A DNA stretch of 64,000 nucleotides from Agriotes lineatus (GCA_940337035.1 OW679202.1:15998708-16062707), one strand, 5' to 3'. Counted from the first letter of the stretch, positions 46,620-59,789 are shown. The notes: a model not told the origin generated them from the letters alone. Made by a program: numbers and translations.

Positions 46620-49600
46620 AACTGACTGTGATTTAAATTTTACGAACAAGTAGTGAAAGTGTTTAAAAAGAGCATATGGCACCGTAAGAATTTGATATCC
46701 ATATAGAAGTTACTTACCACCGAAAATTAATACTCTATTGTGCCTTAGTTTCTTCTCATTCAAAATTATTGCAACTTAGTCTAATGGCCATGGTTAAATA
46801 TCGGTAATAAGAATGGGCTACAACTGGTGCACACGGCTTGGCTACGTTATGTCTATGGTAGTCGAAAATATGAATCTGTAAATTAACGGAAACCAATTTG
46901 TTGAATACATACAATAGACGCTTGATACATTTTACCACCATATATCACAAAGTTATTGCAGTAAATGTCCGAAATATCTGTATGATAAAGTTATATTTCG
47001 TACTAATATACTGCTGTGGTCTAATAGCTTTTATTTGATTTTATTTAATTTAAATCTTATTCTCAGAGTTTTATTTAAAATTTATTTTAATCTTACCTTT
47101 TGTCCACAGTTTTTAGCAAGTAATTGTAATAACCTTAGTTATTCGATTCTATCTCAGAGTTACTATTAAAATCAGATTAAGGCATAAATAATAAATAACT
47201 ATAATGCAAGATATAGGACACTTGTATTTATTAAGCAATTAATATCTGTCTTTATCATACGTTTAATACCGTTGTTAATAATATTTGATAATATTTAATA
47301 TCAGTTAAATCTATTTTAGATTAATATCACTGTCTGTTTACAAATTTTACCATTATTTAATTTATGATTCAATTGAGTTCAATTTTAATGACTCTGTAAG
47401 TATCAGATATATTTTATATTACTACTTTCCTTTTATATGAGTCTTGTTTTAAGTTGAAGGTTAATAGACTCACTTTGTAAGCTTTTATCTTCGAGCTCTT
47501 CTATAATCTTCTATTTGCCAGATCTCTGCTACAGCTATTCTCGTTGTGGTTGACAGCACATCCTTGTGTAGTAGTAATCGATGCACTCACAAATTTTTCT
47601 ATTTCGCACTAATATTTGTCTATCACACTCTTTAGCTGTATGACAATATAAACGGGCACATACCAGTACATTAACGTCTAAAATTTACTATTAAATGCAA
47701 TTTCAATTGGGACACAAATGATAATGCAGTTTTTTTTATTACTTGTTATGACTTTTCTAATTGTCATAAATCATATTTTTAGGTTAACAGTTTTACATTG
47801 TGTATGTCTTCGATTACATCACCAAATATGTAAGAATTAAACTTTTGTATTACATTTTATAATAATAATTACTTCTTTCAGATAAGTCTTGACTAATTTG
47901 TATTACAATTGCAATCAAAATACCGTTGTAAGAAATCGAAATTCCAATGATAAAACGAAACCATCACTCCTTTTAGCAACATTATTTTAAGCTGCTTTAT
48001 TATTGTGTAGTTACTGAATGCTTTATCATTTAATCAATACATAACGTCAATATTCGCCAATTACTAGTTACAATCCCGAAATACAAAACTAAAATTTTAA
48101 CGAATGTCTTATCAAATAATGAATGTAAAATATAAATGTAAATATAAATCCATGCCTTATCAAAATTTAAAAGATATTTCAAAAATGTATTATTATCGTC
48201 TTAGTGAAATGCCAACCTTTCATCTTTATCCTTATCATTGCATGTTGCCATTACTATTTCTGTGAACTTGGGTGCGATGCTTTTTCTGGCCAATTGAAAT
48301 ATGTTATGTATATTTTGTAAGGTAGGTGTAAGAACAGCCATGCTGAACCTCGCCTGTTTATTCTGTATATTATTATTCAGAATATTATTATTATCATTAT
48401 ATCATTATTATATTACTAATCTTCCCTGTATATGATGCTAGTCCACATAAAGCAAATAAATCAGTCGGTCAAAGATGTTTCAATTACTACATACCAAAGC
48501 TCTATAATAACTTCCAGTTGTACATTAAAGAAAAGAACTTAGACATACATCGGAATAATTTTAATAAACTTGTCAAAAGGTTTGTACTTAATTTTCCATA
48601 GCTTACATTTTTGCTTGTATATTAAATTGAATCACGTTTTTCATAGATTTTTTCAAGCACATGCATGATCGATGCAAAGTTAAATAATATCTGCAAAGCC
48701 ACACACAGCTGTTTTTATAGCTAAGTGGTATATCTTTGGTTTCCTTATTGTAATATAGTATTCATTTATTTACTGTAACAGTATTTATTACTGTTACTAG
48801 CTTAAAATTAGATTATGTAAAACGAAAAATAAAGAACTTTATTATTATTATTATTTATATTATTATTATTATTATTATTATATTTGGTATTTGTGGGGCC
48901 ATTTAAAATTTAATCATCTGACTCTCTTTTTGTTTGTAATAACAATTATACAATTTACAACGTGTCCAAGAAAGTATGCAACAAATGGGAAACTTGTTTA
49001 TTTTTAATTTCTTTAAAAGGTTACTCTTTATAAAAGTGTGTGCTTTGTCTTTAAAAAAAAATCTTCTCAAACTATTTATCACACACTATATTCGCTTGTG
49101 CCTCAACAGTTATCTTAAAAGTAAGGGATGTAAGTAGCAAAAAATGCAAAAATAGCGCGAATAGGTTAACGCATGGTGGCGCGATTAAAAACTTTATTAA
49201 ACGTGATTGTTTTGCACATTGTTAAATGTTATTACGTAATTTTAAAATATCCGTTTGAAACGTTCGTCTCGCATTGTTGCATATTTTAGACCAGGTGAAT
49301 GCTAATTACGTTATTACAGTTTATACGGTTTCCAATAATTATCCGCTATTGATGGCGAATTTGCGTTGCTATTTTACTATCAGGGGTCCCATGCAGAATA
49401 CACAATTTAGTTTGGAAACAAAAATGGCCACAATTATGAAAATTATTACGGTACAAATAACACGATTTTGACACATTAATGATCACCGAACATACATAGA
49501 ATCCTTCGACTGGGTACCGGATATAAAACAAAGAATAGGCCGGAAGTACGACATGGACGCGTACCTCCGTCTAAATATATTGTCACAATTTATTTAGTCG

Positions 49601-49720
49601 CAGTTTACATCAATAACATTGATGCATTTTGCTTTTCAGACTAACCACAGAAAAACCGTGCCTATGTTAAATTACCCAGTGCAACTGACGCTATTTGATC
49701 TGATTAGTTATTGACACGAA
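46620..49720. other. Intergenic, upstream of the esterase-like gene
   Basis: AT-rich DNA without credible coding frames. It contains an (ATT)n microsatellite at 48,838-48,881. The last few hundred bases before 49,721 must hold the promoter of the gene, but no clear core element was found. Confidence 0.5.
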
Positions 49721-52700
49721 ATGTGGATTTATCGCTTTATATTCGGGTGTGTTTTTACTGTAATAACTTGTCAAGACAGGCGACCAACAGTAAGGATAGC
49801 GCAAGGTTTAGTTGTTGGCGTAAGTGGATTTTTTCTGTCATTTTCTGAATTCTTTTATGTGAATTAAAATAATTTTAGATCAAAGTTTATGCAGATTCGG
49901 GAGGAGTCGCAGATGCGTATTTGGGTTTACCCTACGCAGCTGCCCCTACGGGTAGCTTCCGTTTCGCCGCTCCCCAGCGTCATGGAGGGTGGAATTCGAC
50001 GTTCCATGCTTCGAACTATGGCCCTTCGTGCCCCCAGTTGCCCTTTAAGGAGGGCATAAACGAAAGCGAAAACTGTTTGTTTCTCAACATATGGACTCCG
50101 GAAGTGCGTCCTTTTACCACGACAGACTTCACGAACTAAAACCATCTTTTTTAGGCAGCAGTTCGGTATCCGTTGCCTGTTGTTATATTCTTTGATGGTG
50201 AGGAGTTTGCAAGAGGAGGCCGGACCCATATACCAGGTCAAGATTTGGCAATGGAAGAAATTGTGGTGGTCACAGTCAACTACAGGCTGAATGTTTTTGG
50301 TTTTTTGTGTTTCGAAATACCTGAAGTGAGAGGAAACATGGGACTTCTAGACCAGTACTTTGCTATGTTGTGGGTGCGTGAAAATATTAGGTATTTTGGT
50401 GGAGATCCTGACAAAGTTACCTTGTACGGACATTCTGCTGGTGCTGCTAGTGTAGCTTTACATATGATTTCTCCAAGAACTGCAGGTAAAACTAGTTTCG
50501 ATTATATACTAGTAATAAATCTCGAAAATCTAAATTAAAATGAGTGAATGCTATAAAATAATGCCATTAAATCTGCAGTGAAATTGTAAATAATCCTCTT
50601 TCAATATTTCCAAGTACGGGTAATTAAACAATGGTATAATAAATTAGAAAAATACTACCTACTAGAGTTAGATTTCTATACACATTTCTTTTAAATGTTT
50701 ACAGTTTATTTTTTTATTGTTAGGATATTATCAACGAGCAATTCTATCGTCTGGTTCGGCTGTGTCGCCTTGGCACGTAACAACAACCGCCAAACCAGCA
50801 TCCTGGGAAATAGCGAGAATTTTAGGTTGTCTAACAAATTATTTTCCCAGTACTCTTCAATGCCTTCGTTCAAAAAGCAGTGAAGATATTCTGAAAGCTT
50901 ACGATGAATATCAAGAGGTAAGATTGTATTGATATCGTTTATTCGACTTTTTCATTTCTATAGATTTGCGGAAGTGGTTTGCTTTTTGAAATAAGGTGCG
51001 GTTCTCAAATTCAACTTTGGCAACCGGGGAGTCTTGATGTCTTCTCAAAGACAAAAGGCCGATGTCTTTACAGTATGGACGTTTCCAACAAGGCTAACGA
51101 CGACAATTATCAGCACTTACAAAAAATATAACTTTCGATGTCTGCCTTAAGCACTATGCCATATTTGTTCTACAAGATGAAACATCGCTTGAGATGTCCT
51201 CACTTCCCAGAAAAAAATATTGAAATTTTACTAAACATTTTCGAGACAACGCTTTTTTGGATATTTTTATATCAAATGTTTTCTCTCTTTTGTTTTTGGA
51301 AGCTACAGCGCCAAATACGAGATATAGAATATTATATACATATCTTCTTCTTCTTGCTCCCATCCATTACCGCAAGTTGGCAACCATAATGGTTAATCTT
51401 ATCTTGTTAACAGCTGTCCCAAAAAACTTCATTGTGGTTTTTCCGTACCATTGTCTGCGGTTTTTTATCCAGGATATAGGCCTTCTATCTGGTCGCCTTT
51501 TTTCTTCTATTTTCTCTACCATATCTTTGCGTGTTTCTCATTATATGCCCGAATTATTCTAATTTTCGTATTTTAATAGTTTGAAGTATTTCGGTTTTTT
51601 TGGCAATTCTTAGCAATACTTCTCTGTTTATGATATGGTCAACCCAAGAAATCCTTAACATACGACGATACGACCACATGTCAAAGGCTTCTAGTTTCTT
51701 GTATGAAGCTTCTGTCAGGATCCATGACTCCACCCCATATTGAAGTACAGAGAAAACGTAATATCTTACACGTCTTATTTTTGTATTCATCTTTATATCG
51801 TAACTGCACCAAACCTTCCTCGTTTTTATAAATTCCCATCTAGCTTCTGTTATGGTACTGCCTAAAAAGTATATTTAATGACTTGTTGTGTTTGTTCTGT
51901 ATTAAAATGTAATTGTTCCGAATGTATACAGTTTTTAGAAATCACTTTATATTTGGTCTTCTTGTAGTTTAATTTTAGTCCTTAGTCTTACTAATCTTCT
52001 TCTTCTTCTTCTTCTTCAACCTTGGTCTATCCACTGTTGGATATAGGTCTCTTCCAGCTTTTTCCACTTCTGTCGATCCTGCGCTACTTGAAACCATTTT
52101 TTTCCTGCCGTTTGTTTGATGTCATCGATCCATCGTCTTTGCGGTCTTCCTGCGCTTCTCTTAGATAATCTTGGTCTCCATGAAACAATTTTTGTGTCCC
52201 AGCGATTTGGATCTTGACGAGCTACATGTCCAACCCATTGCCATTTCATCTTTAATATTCTTTCGGATATATCGGTCACTCTTGTTTTGCTTCTAATTTC
52301 TTCGTGTCTTATTCTGTCCCGAAGACTTACACCTAACATTGTTCTCTCCATAGCTCTCTGGGAGGTTCTAAATTTAATCATGCTCTTCTTGGTAAGCGTC
52401 ATCGTCTCTACACCATATGTTGCAACAGGAAGTACACAGGTGTCATAAACTTTCCTTTTCAGGCATAGAGGGAGATCAGGATCTCTCATTATGTAATTTA
52501 GTTTCCCAAAGGCTGCCCAACTCAGGCTTATTCGGCGTGAAACCTCGGCGGTTTGGTTTTCTTTCCCGAGTTTAATTTTGTGTCCCAGATATATGTACTC
52601 CTGGACTGTCTCTAGACTGGTGTTGGCAATGGTAATGTCGACTTCTTCTGCACTCAGGATTTTCGTTTTGTTGACGTTCATTTTCAAGCCAATATGTTCT

Positions 52701-55700
52701 GCTTCTCTGAGTAACTCGGTTAGCATTTGTTTTAGTTCCTCTGGGTCGCTACTTATCAGAACAACATCATCTGCGAATCGAAGATTACTCATATACGTTC
52801 CATCAATGTTCAGACCTTTTCTTTCCCACGAGAGGTTTTCAAATAAATCTTCTAATACGAGTGTGAATAATTTCGGCGAGATAGTGTCGCCCTGGCGAAC
52901 GCCTCTTCTAATTTTAATTTGATCTGTTATTAAATCGTTGTTAATTTTCACTCGCATTTTAGCGTTTGTATAAATGAACGTTAGTAGTTTTGAGTATCTT
53001 GAGTCGATTCGAGCGTTGTTTAGTGCTTTTAAAATTGACGATGTTTCGATTGAATCAAATACTTTATGGAAATCAATAAAGGCTAGATAAACTGGGACGT
53101 TGTATTCTGTAGTTTTTTCAATGAGGGATCGAAGAGCCTGCAGGTGATTTGTGGTGCTGAAGTTCCTTCGAAAGCCCGCTTGCTCTGTTGTTTGATAAAA
53201 GTCCAACCTTGATGTTAATCGGTTATTTATTATCTTTGTCAACAGTTTGTAAAGGTGTGACAATAAACTAATAGGTCGATAGTTTTCTAGGTCTGTGTTA
53301 TCGCCTTTTTTAAAGAGCAAAATAACCTCTGAATTCTGCCACGAGTTAGGAATTTCAGCGTTCTCGAGACATTTATTTAGGAGTATACGGACAGATTCTA
53401 GTAATGTTTCTCCGCCCATTTTTAACATCTCGGCTGTGATTCGGTCTTCCCCTGGTGATTTTCTATTTTTCATTTGTCGTAACGCCGACACCAGTTCCTC
53501 TTTGTCGATATCGGGCATATCTTCTGATCCCACATTTATGATATCTGGTTGTTGGTAAATACAATGTTGAGATGTAGTATTGTATAGTGATTTATAAAAG
53601 TCCTCTACAGCATTTATTATTTGTTTCTTGTCTCTTACAACTTTCCCTTCTTTGTTTTTTATTTTGTAGATATTAGTTTGACCCTTATCCATCTTCGATT
53701 TCAGTACTCTCATATTCGCGTTGTCTTCTATCACAGACTGTATATTTTTTGTATTATATGTTCTCAGATCTTTTCGGATATGTTTGTTTATAGTTTTATT
53801 TAGTTCTTTATATTCTTCCGTGTCTCTGTGCAACATTTTTCTTTGTTTTATTAATTTTAATGTTGCTTCACTCAATTTGTTGTTTTCCTGTTTTCTTTTT
53901 GAGCATATAGTTTTTTGTCTTACTAATAAGAACTAGTATATACATATAACATATCTAAATAGAATGAAATAGTACATAAACAGCGTGGGCATCTGCTAAT
54001 ATTAATGGAAATTAATTATTCATGAATTGATTGATTTAATGATGTCTTTAAAACCCCTAGAATACAGCAATGTAAATCACAATTCTTTGAAATGTTATTA
54101 AATATTAAGCCATTACATATAAAGCAGACTTAACAAGTAGATTAGTTCGAGTCGTAGGTACTATTACGCAGTGCTAACACAAGAAAACACGACAACAGTT
54201 CGTTCTTAACTAACTTTTATTTCAAACCGGAAATGTTACATAGTTTTACAGATGGCGCTTGTTTTGATGTAAAGCAACACCTCCATTACATCAAAATTTA
54301 CAAATTTCTTTTAAATCTAAATTACCCATAAGTTTATTGTGTTTGGTTACATTTAAACCTTTTGTTAAAATATCGGTATTCATTTCATCTGTCGGCAAAT
54401 GCATTAGCTTTACATTTTTGCTTGCTACTGATTCTCGTATAAAATGATTCCGTGTGTCGATATGCTATGAGCGCCTATGATACACAGGATTAACGGCCAA
54501 CTTTTGTGCAGTCATATTGTCATTAAATAGTGTAATACAATTTAGCTTTCCTGTCAGTTCACATATTAAATTTCTAAAATAATATGGCCTCTTTTGCAGC
54601 TTCAGATATTGCCGTGTACTCTGTCTCTGTACTTGATAAAGCCACTGTTTTTTGCTTACGGCTCTCCCACGATACGGCACTTCCAGATAATTTGAAAATA
54701 AAACCCGTATAAGATTTTCGATCGTTTTTATCGTTTGCCCAATCGGCATCTACAAAACCTTCCAAATTTCCATCCGATTTTCAAATACTAATCTATAATT
54801 TTTTGTGCCTTGCAAGTACTTTAACACACTTTTTGCACATATCCAGTGGGATTCCGTGTAGCAGTTATTAAATTGGCTTAAGAAACTTACCGAGTGAGCT
54901 ATATCTGGCCTAGTTAGTACTGCTAGATACATCAAACTACCAACTAATTGTTGATAAGGTATATTATCCCTACCAGTTTCTACTTGCATATTAAATTCGA
55001 AATTAGTTTCTAAAGGCTTACACACAGATTTACAACTTGACATGTTAAATCGTTTTAATATTTGATTTATATAATTTTCTTGATCTAAAGTTGTGCCTTT
55101 TTCCCAATTTCTGCTAATTTTTATTCCTAAACACTGCTTAGCTTCCCCTAAATCCTTTAACTTAAATTGATCCTTTAATTTCTACTTTAAAGATTTTATT
55201 TCAACAGTATCATTAAAAAAAAACAAAAAAGTCGTCTACATATAACGCTACAATTGTTACTAATTTTTCATTGGTTTTTATATACAGTGTGTAGAAATGC
55301 TTTACTCACCATAGGGATTTCAATGGCAATTTTTCATATGACAATATTTGCTTCCCTAATTATTTTAGAGCAAACTTGTAAATAGGTTTTTTGTAGAGGA
55401 AACAATTCTGCATCCATTTATACCATCATTTTTCTCATTTTACGTCAGAAAACCTAATAATGAAATAAACTAGAATTATAATTTTTTCAAAAATCAGTGC
55501 AAATTGTGAAGTGGTGGTGTGCTGGAAGCAGATCAGGTGCAATAAGTGCCATGGTTGCAGCTGCATTTGATAGATGCATACAAATAAACAGCAAACTAAT
55601 TTGTTGATGCTTTGAGATGCTCCAATAATTTCAAGGCACGACAGATTTGTTAAAAATGGCAATTTTATTTCTTAAAATTTTTGGTTTTCCGAAATGTAAA

Positions 55701-58700
55701 ATGACAAATGCTGCACAAATGGATACAGAATTTTTTTCTCTACAAAAAACTTCCATACAAGTTTGCTCTAAAATAATTGGGGAAGCAAATATTTTCATAT
55801 GAAAAAATTACCATTGAAATCCCTATGGTGCGTAAAGCATTTCTACACCCTGTATACACAATGTTCCAGTTCTGATTTCTTATAACCCATTTCAGCCAGA
55901 ACCTGATCAACTTTATTATTCCACATTCTTGAAAATTGCTTTAGGCCGTAAATAGCTTTCTTCAGCCTACATACTTTTCCTGTGGAATTTGGGATTTCAA
56001 AACCTTCTGGCTGTTTCATATATAACACCTCATTTAAATGACCGTTCAAAAAAGCTGTCATTACATCTAAATGGATTATGATTAAATTTAACTTAACAGC
56101 TAAAGCAATTAATAGTCTAAGTGTTGAGTGTCTGACCATCGGGGAGAAGGTTTCATCGTAGTCCACGCCTAATTTCTGAGTGTAGCCTTTTGCCACAAGT
56201 CTGGCTCTGCACGTCGTCTTACCATCACTATCCGCTTACTTTGCACCACACTTGCACTTCCTGACATATCTGTGATTTCCCATGCTTCATTTTGCTTGAA
56301 GGATTCATATTCTTTTATCATGGTTCGCCTCCATTGCTCCCCATCTGGTGTCGATAACGCCTCCTTAACTGTAACTGGATTATTATCAATTCCTACATTA
56401 GCTGCCGAACTCAGATAAGAGAGGCAGTCCTCAAATCTTTTTGGCTGCGGCTCCCGTTTTGACCGTCGCAGTGTCTCTTCTGGCATCTGATCTTGAATTT
56501 ATGATTACTGCTATTGCTTTCGCTTACTTCTGAATCCATTTCATCTTCTTTTTCAACGCTTTCTGATGAATCTTCCTCCAATTGTGGTTTCTTGTCTTCT
56601 GTGATTTCCCCCACTGAATCTGGTTTTATAACAATCTCTGTTTCTTCGTTGATGTTTTCCATAATTATAACATCTCGGCTAGAAGTAATCGTGCCATTAT
56701 CAGGATTAAATACTCGATAACCATTGGTATTCTCCCCATAGCCTACTAAAATCATTTTTTTAGATTTCCTGTGCCACTTCGTTCTATTTGCCTTCGGGAT
56801 GTGGATCATCGCAGCACTTCCAAAGACTCTTACATTGCTTACGTCTGGCTTTTTGCCACACTTCAAAAGAAGTTTTACTATGTAAGCTTGTGCTACAGAT
56901 ATATTTTTTAAATAAACAGCTGTATTTACAGCTTCTGCCCAAAACTTCATTTCCAGCTTGGAATCGAAGAATAAGAACCTAGCCTTTTCGACTATTGAAC
57001 GATTCATTCGCTCCACCAGTCCGTTTTGTTCTGGAGTGTGAGGGTTTGTCGTCTGGTGAATGATGCCATTTTTTTGAGAAATTGCTCCATTTCTTGGCTG
57101 CAGAACTCGCCTCCATTATCCGATTTCAAGGTTTTTATTTTACATTCTTTCTGGTTCTCAACAAGGCTTTTGAATTCCTTGAAACATTCGGTGTTTTTTA
57201 AAAAATAAACAAAGGTTATTCTACTGAAGTCATCTTCAAAAAGAAGAAAATATGTATGCACAACTTCTAGTAATCTTCTAGCCCTAGTGCCCTTATGTTT
57301 GAAAGGAAGTCTTGTTTGCTTACCTTCGCAGCACACCGTACATTTCTTCTGCATGTTCGTCTCGGTTTCAACATTGCCAACCTGCATCTTCCGTAGATCA
57401 TTATAATTAATATGTCCAAACATATGATGCCAAACTTCACTACTAACGGCAGCTGAAGATGCTAAAGAACACTGATATTTTTCTTTGACATTTAATTTAT
57501 ATATATTGTTCAACAAATAAGCCGTAGCTACCAACACATTGTCTTTGTTATATATTTTACAACCATTCTATTCGAACTTCACTGTATTTCCATTCCGAAT
57601 CAGCTGACTAACTGACAGAAGATTTGTTATCAAACTCGGAACACAAACAGCATTACTTATAGTTATATTATAATTATTTTCACCTACTACTGTGACAATG
57701 TTTACATTACCCGTGCACGATACCGATAGTTTTTGATTATTGTCAATCACAATTTCATTTAACTCAGTTTTTGTTGATATGTTCTGTAACCAACTTTTAT
57801 TAGCTGTTAAGTGCACACTCGCTCCTGAATCGACGTACCAATCTTGATTGCTAAATTGTCCACTTAAAAATACCGCACTAAAAGCATTGGAAGTTTTTGT
57901 TTCACTTTTATTTGGACATTTGTTTTTATAATGCCCCACTTGTTTGCATTTGTAGCACTTCTTTTCTCATATAAATTCTTCTGCATAGGTGATCGTTTAA
58001 TTTCCTTCTTCGTTCACTACTACCTAATGAAGAGAACTAAAACGATAGTTATGTACTTAATACGCTACGGATTCAGGACCATTGTATTAAATATTGAATG
58101 GATGTTTATGACAACTGTTTGTAGAGTTTGAACAAAGCTAACTTCGAGCAACAATTTCAAAATCAAATATCAAAGTAAAGTTCAAGATGAAACACTCCAT
58201 TGAGGAGTTAAACCTGAGGCTTGGCAAGTCATGACCATTAATCATATAGTTGAAAATTTAATCTTAACTACTATCTACAAACAATTCCAAGTTCAGTATC
58301 ATATTTTTTTATGTACCTATTATCATTTTACGTTTTATACGAATCAACTATTTAAAAGTAATAATTACAACAAAACATTCCTTTAAGAAAAACTTAAACA
58401 CATTTATTGAAGTACCTAGGTCTAGGCTTTGCCACAACATTGAACGCTTGATTTTTAATTGTAGTCTGGAAACTCCTCCAGTATGCTATTACCAGTGGTA
58501 GACAACTTCTTATTAGAGAATGACCAGTATTTACCAAAAAATCCTGAAAAGGCATTTAAAAGTGGAACGTATATGCAAGTACCCGTTCTAACCGGTATAA
58601 CACGACCAATATCGTATTCGCAGTATGGTGAGTGTAAATGGTATGATTAAAATGTTTTTACAGAGCCATAAACTTATTTTAGTCCAATGGATAAAATTGG

Positions 58701-59706
58701 CAAGTCAGGGTTATGTTCAGCTGGAACAATATGTCGAACTAAAAGAAATTCCACACATCATAAAGCGCTATCAACTGCTAGGCATTAAAAGAGATGAGAT
58801 ATTGGCGCTTATCAAGTGGAAATATGTAGGGCCTAGTAATGGGGACGTTCGAGTTCTGCTGGAACAATTAAAACAACTAAATTTCGAAGCAAAAATTGAA
58901 GCTCCCCATTTTCTACAATTGCAATTCCTTTCGTCTTCTTACGTCCAACCAATTTATGTATATTACTTGGAGAACCCTGGTTTTATACTCAACACAACCT
59001 GTAATTATATAATGACTAAGTAATAGGGTCTATTGGTCTAATAAGTATTCTTGTCAATAATCGTATTTTCTTAATAAATGTGGAATTATATTTCATGAGA
59101 ATAGTTTTAGGTTCGCCTGTCACTGCTGATTTATTGTTATTATTTGGCCCACTGTTACTGAATCAGGTTGCACGAAGGCGCTTTACAAATAAGGAATTGA
59201 GATTTAGCCAGTACGTTAAACAACTATGGAAAAATTTCATCATTTTTGGGTAGTGTTATGCAATTAAAGTATATAAATAACTATCATCATTTTTTATAGA
59301 AATCCAACACCAAGTAATCAAGTAAAAACATGGCAAAGATACAATTCTGTAGATAACTATATCGAGTATCTGGGAGTTGATCTACAAACTCTAAGTGAGG
59401 AGAACGTCCGGAGATTACGTCGAGTAAATTTCTGGAATCAATTACTACCAAACCTAGTAACACTTGTCGGGATGATGCAAATACTATTTCTAAAGAATTG
59501 CAAAATATTTATGGTACAGTATAATCAAATTTGCACTCTGTAAACTTATTGATATTTTAATTGCAGTTCCTGGAGCAGGATACAGGCATGCTATGTACAC
59601 CTTATCAGGTTTGGTTGTTGCATTGCTGGCTTTGTTGCTAATATGTATTATACTTATAAAGAAACGGGCGAAAGAAAGGGAGAGGCAATTTCAAATGGTT
59701 TATTGA
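49721..59706 (+). CDS. Membrane-anchored, catalytically degenerate type-B carboxylesterase-like protein
   Basis: Nine exons: 49721-49819, 49879-50103, 50155-50485, 50724-50917, 58465-58627, 58683-59000, 59111-59249, 59300-59513, 59567-59706; all with GT/AG borders and matching phases except between exons 8 and 9, where one base seems missing (near 59,470). The product is about 607 residues. Residues 1-18 form a signal peptide (YRFIFGCVFTVITC). The alpha/beta-hydrolase ectodomain has AYLGLPYAAAP, ENCLFLNIWTP, VNYRLNVFGFL, GNMGLLDQYFAMLWVREN, the nucleophile elbow GHSAG (Ser about 202), YYQRAILSSGSAVSPW, PVLTGIT, YVYYLENPG and GNPTP. Residues about 573-592 are a transmembrane helix, then a KKRAKERERQFQMVY tail. 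The HGGG oxyanion motif reads DGEE, the catalytic Glu position is Ile (about 332), and the His region reads CSPVTAD. A type I surface protein acting in adhesion or binding is inferred, by analogy with neuroligin, gliotactin and glutactin. Confidence 0.85.
51340..51988 (-). pseudogene. LINE ORF2 C-terminal fragment (RTE/Jockey-like)
   Basis: On the - strand it reads LKLNYKKTKYKVISK, STITEARWEFIKTRKVWCSY, FSVLQYGVESWILTEASYKK, LEAFDMWSYRRMLRISWVDH and, after a shift, WIKNRRQWYG and IRLTIMVANLR. This is the post-RT region common in insect endonuclease/reverse-transcriptase LINEs. It ends in a short GAA tail (around 51,345). It is joined directly to the (GAA)n tail of the next LINE, which suggests one inserted into the other. 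It lies in intron 4 of the esterase-like gene, antisense to it. Confidence 0.8.
51995..53932 (-). mobile_element. RTE-like LINE, 5'-truncated, RT frame open
   Basis: A single open frame of about 637 codons (to the stop at 52,016) covers the RT and C-terminal region. Motifs: NRKSPGEDRITAEMLKMGG, VILLFKKGDNTDLENYRPIS, EQAGFRRNFSTTNHLQALRS, YLAFIDFHKVFDSIET, RRGVRQGDTISPKLFTLVLE, RFADDVVLIS (catalytic F-A-D-D intact), GLKMNVNKTK, and C-terminal RDPNRWDTKIVSWRP and RRWIDDIKQTAGKKW. It ends in a (GAA)n tail (52,017-51,995). The upstream stop near 53,932 and the absence of an endonuclease show a 5' truncation. The long frame without stops indicates a fairly recent insertion. It lies in intron 4 of the esterase-like gene. 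Confidence 0.92.
54100..57990 (-). mobile_element. Copia (Ty1-type) retrotransposon, 5'-truncated
   Basis: Order on the - strand: CCHC zinc knuckle (CYKCKQVGHYKNKC), protease (WYVDSGASVHLT), integrase zinc finger (WHHMFGHI, CTVCCEGKQ), integrase core (SDNGGEF; ERMNR in a shifted frame), RT (MAKGYTQKLGVDYDETFSPM, HLDVMTAFLNGHL, LKKAIYGLKQ, YVDD) and RNase H (VDADWANDKNDRKSYTGFIF, SSTETEYTA). The first integrase Asp appears deleted (VVHT is followed directly by YFLLFEDDFSR). Frameshifts separate most domains. A purine tract (complement of cctccatt, 54,280-54,287) precedes a probable 3' LTR that starts TGTTGCTTT at 54,279 and carries aataaaa. No 5' LTR or gag N-terminus. A MITE splits the RT. 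Inactive. Confidence 0.9.
55285..55852 (-). mobile_element. MITE, 568 bp, inside the Copia RT
   Basis: Inverted arms of about 135 bp start CAGTGTGTAGAAATGC and CAGGGTGTAGAAATGC, TA on both sides (55283-84, 55853-54). The Copia frame before and after the element is in register if the element and one TA are left out, so this is a clean insertion into a then-open RT. Confidence 0.9.
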
Positions 59707-59760
59707 ATCATGTATAAAATGTGATTTATATGATTATATACTTGTTTAATATCTTTGTTT

Positions 59761-59766
59761 AATAAA
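59761..59766 (+). promoter_or_regulatory. Polyadenylation signal AATAAA
   Basis: It lies 55 bases after the stop codon of the esterase-like gene, a normal distance for insect transcripts. Confidence 0.7.
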
Positions 59767-59789
59767 ATTCCAATTATACAACTTTCTCA

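Noticed and set aside
50962..51131. Possible extra exon of the esterase-like gene (open frame ICGSGLLFE... to a stop)
   Set aside because: It has no similarity to the esterase fold and ends in a stop. Exon 4 joins directly to 58,465 in phase and gives the expected family text.
52016..53875. A cellular gene coding for a 619-residue protein
   Set aside because: It is the RT and C-terminal part of an RTE-like LINE with a GAA tail and no endonuclease.
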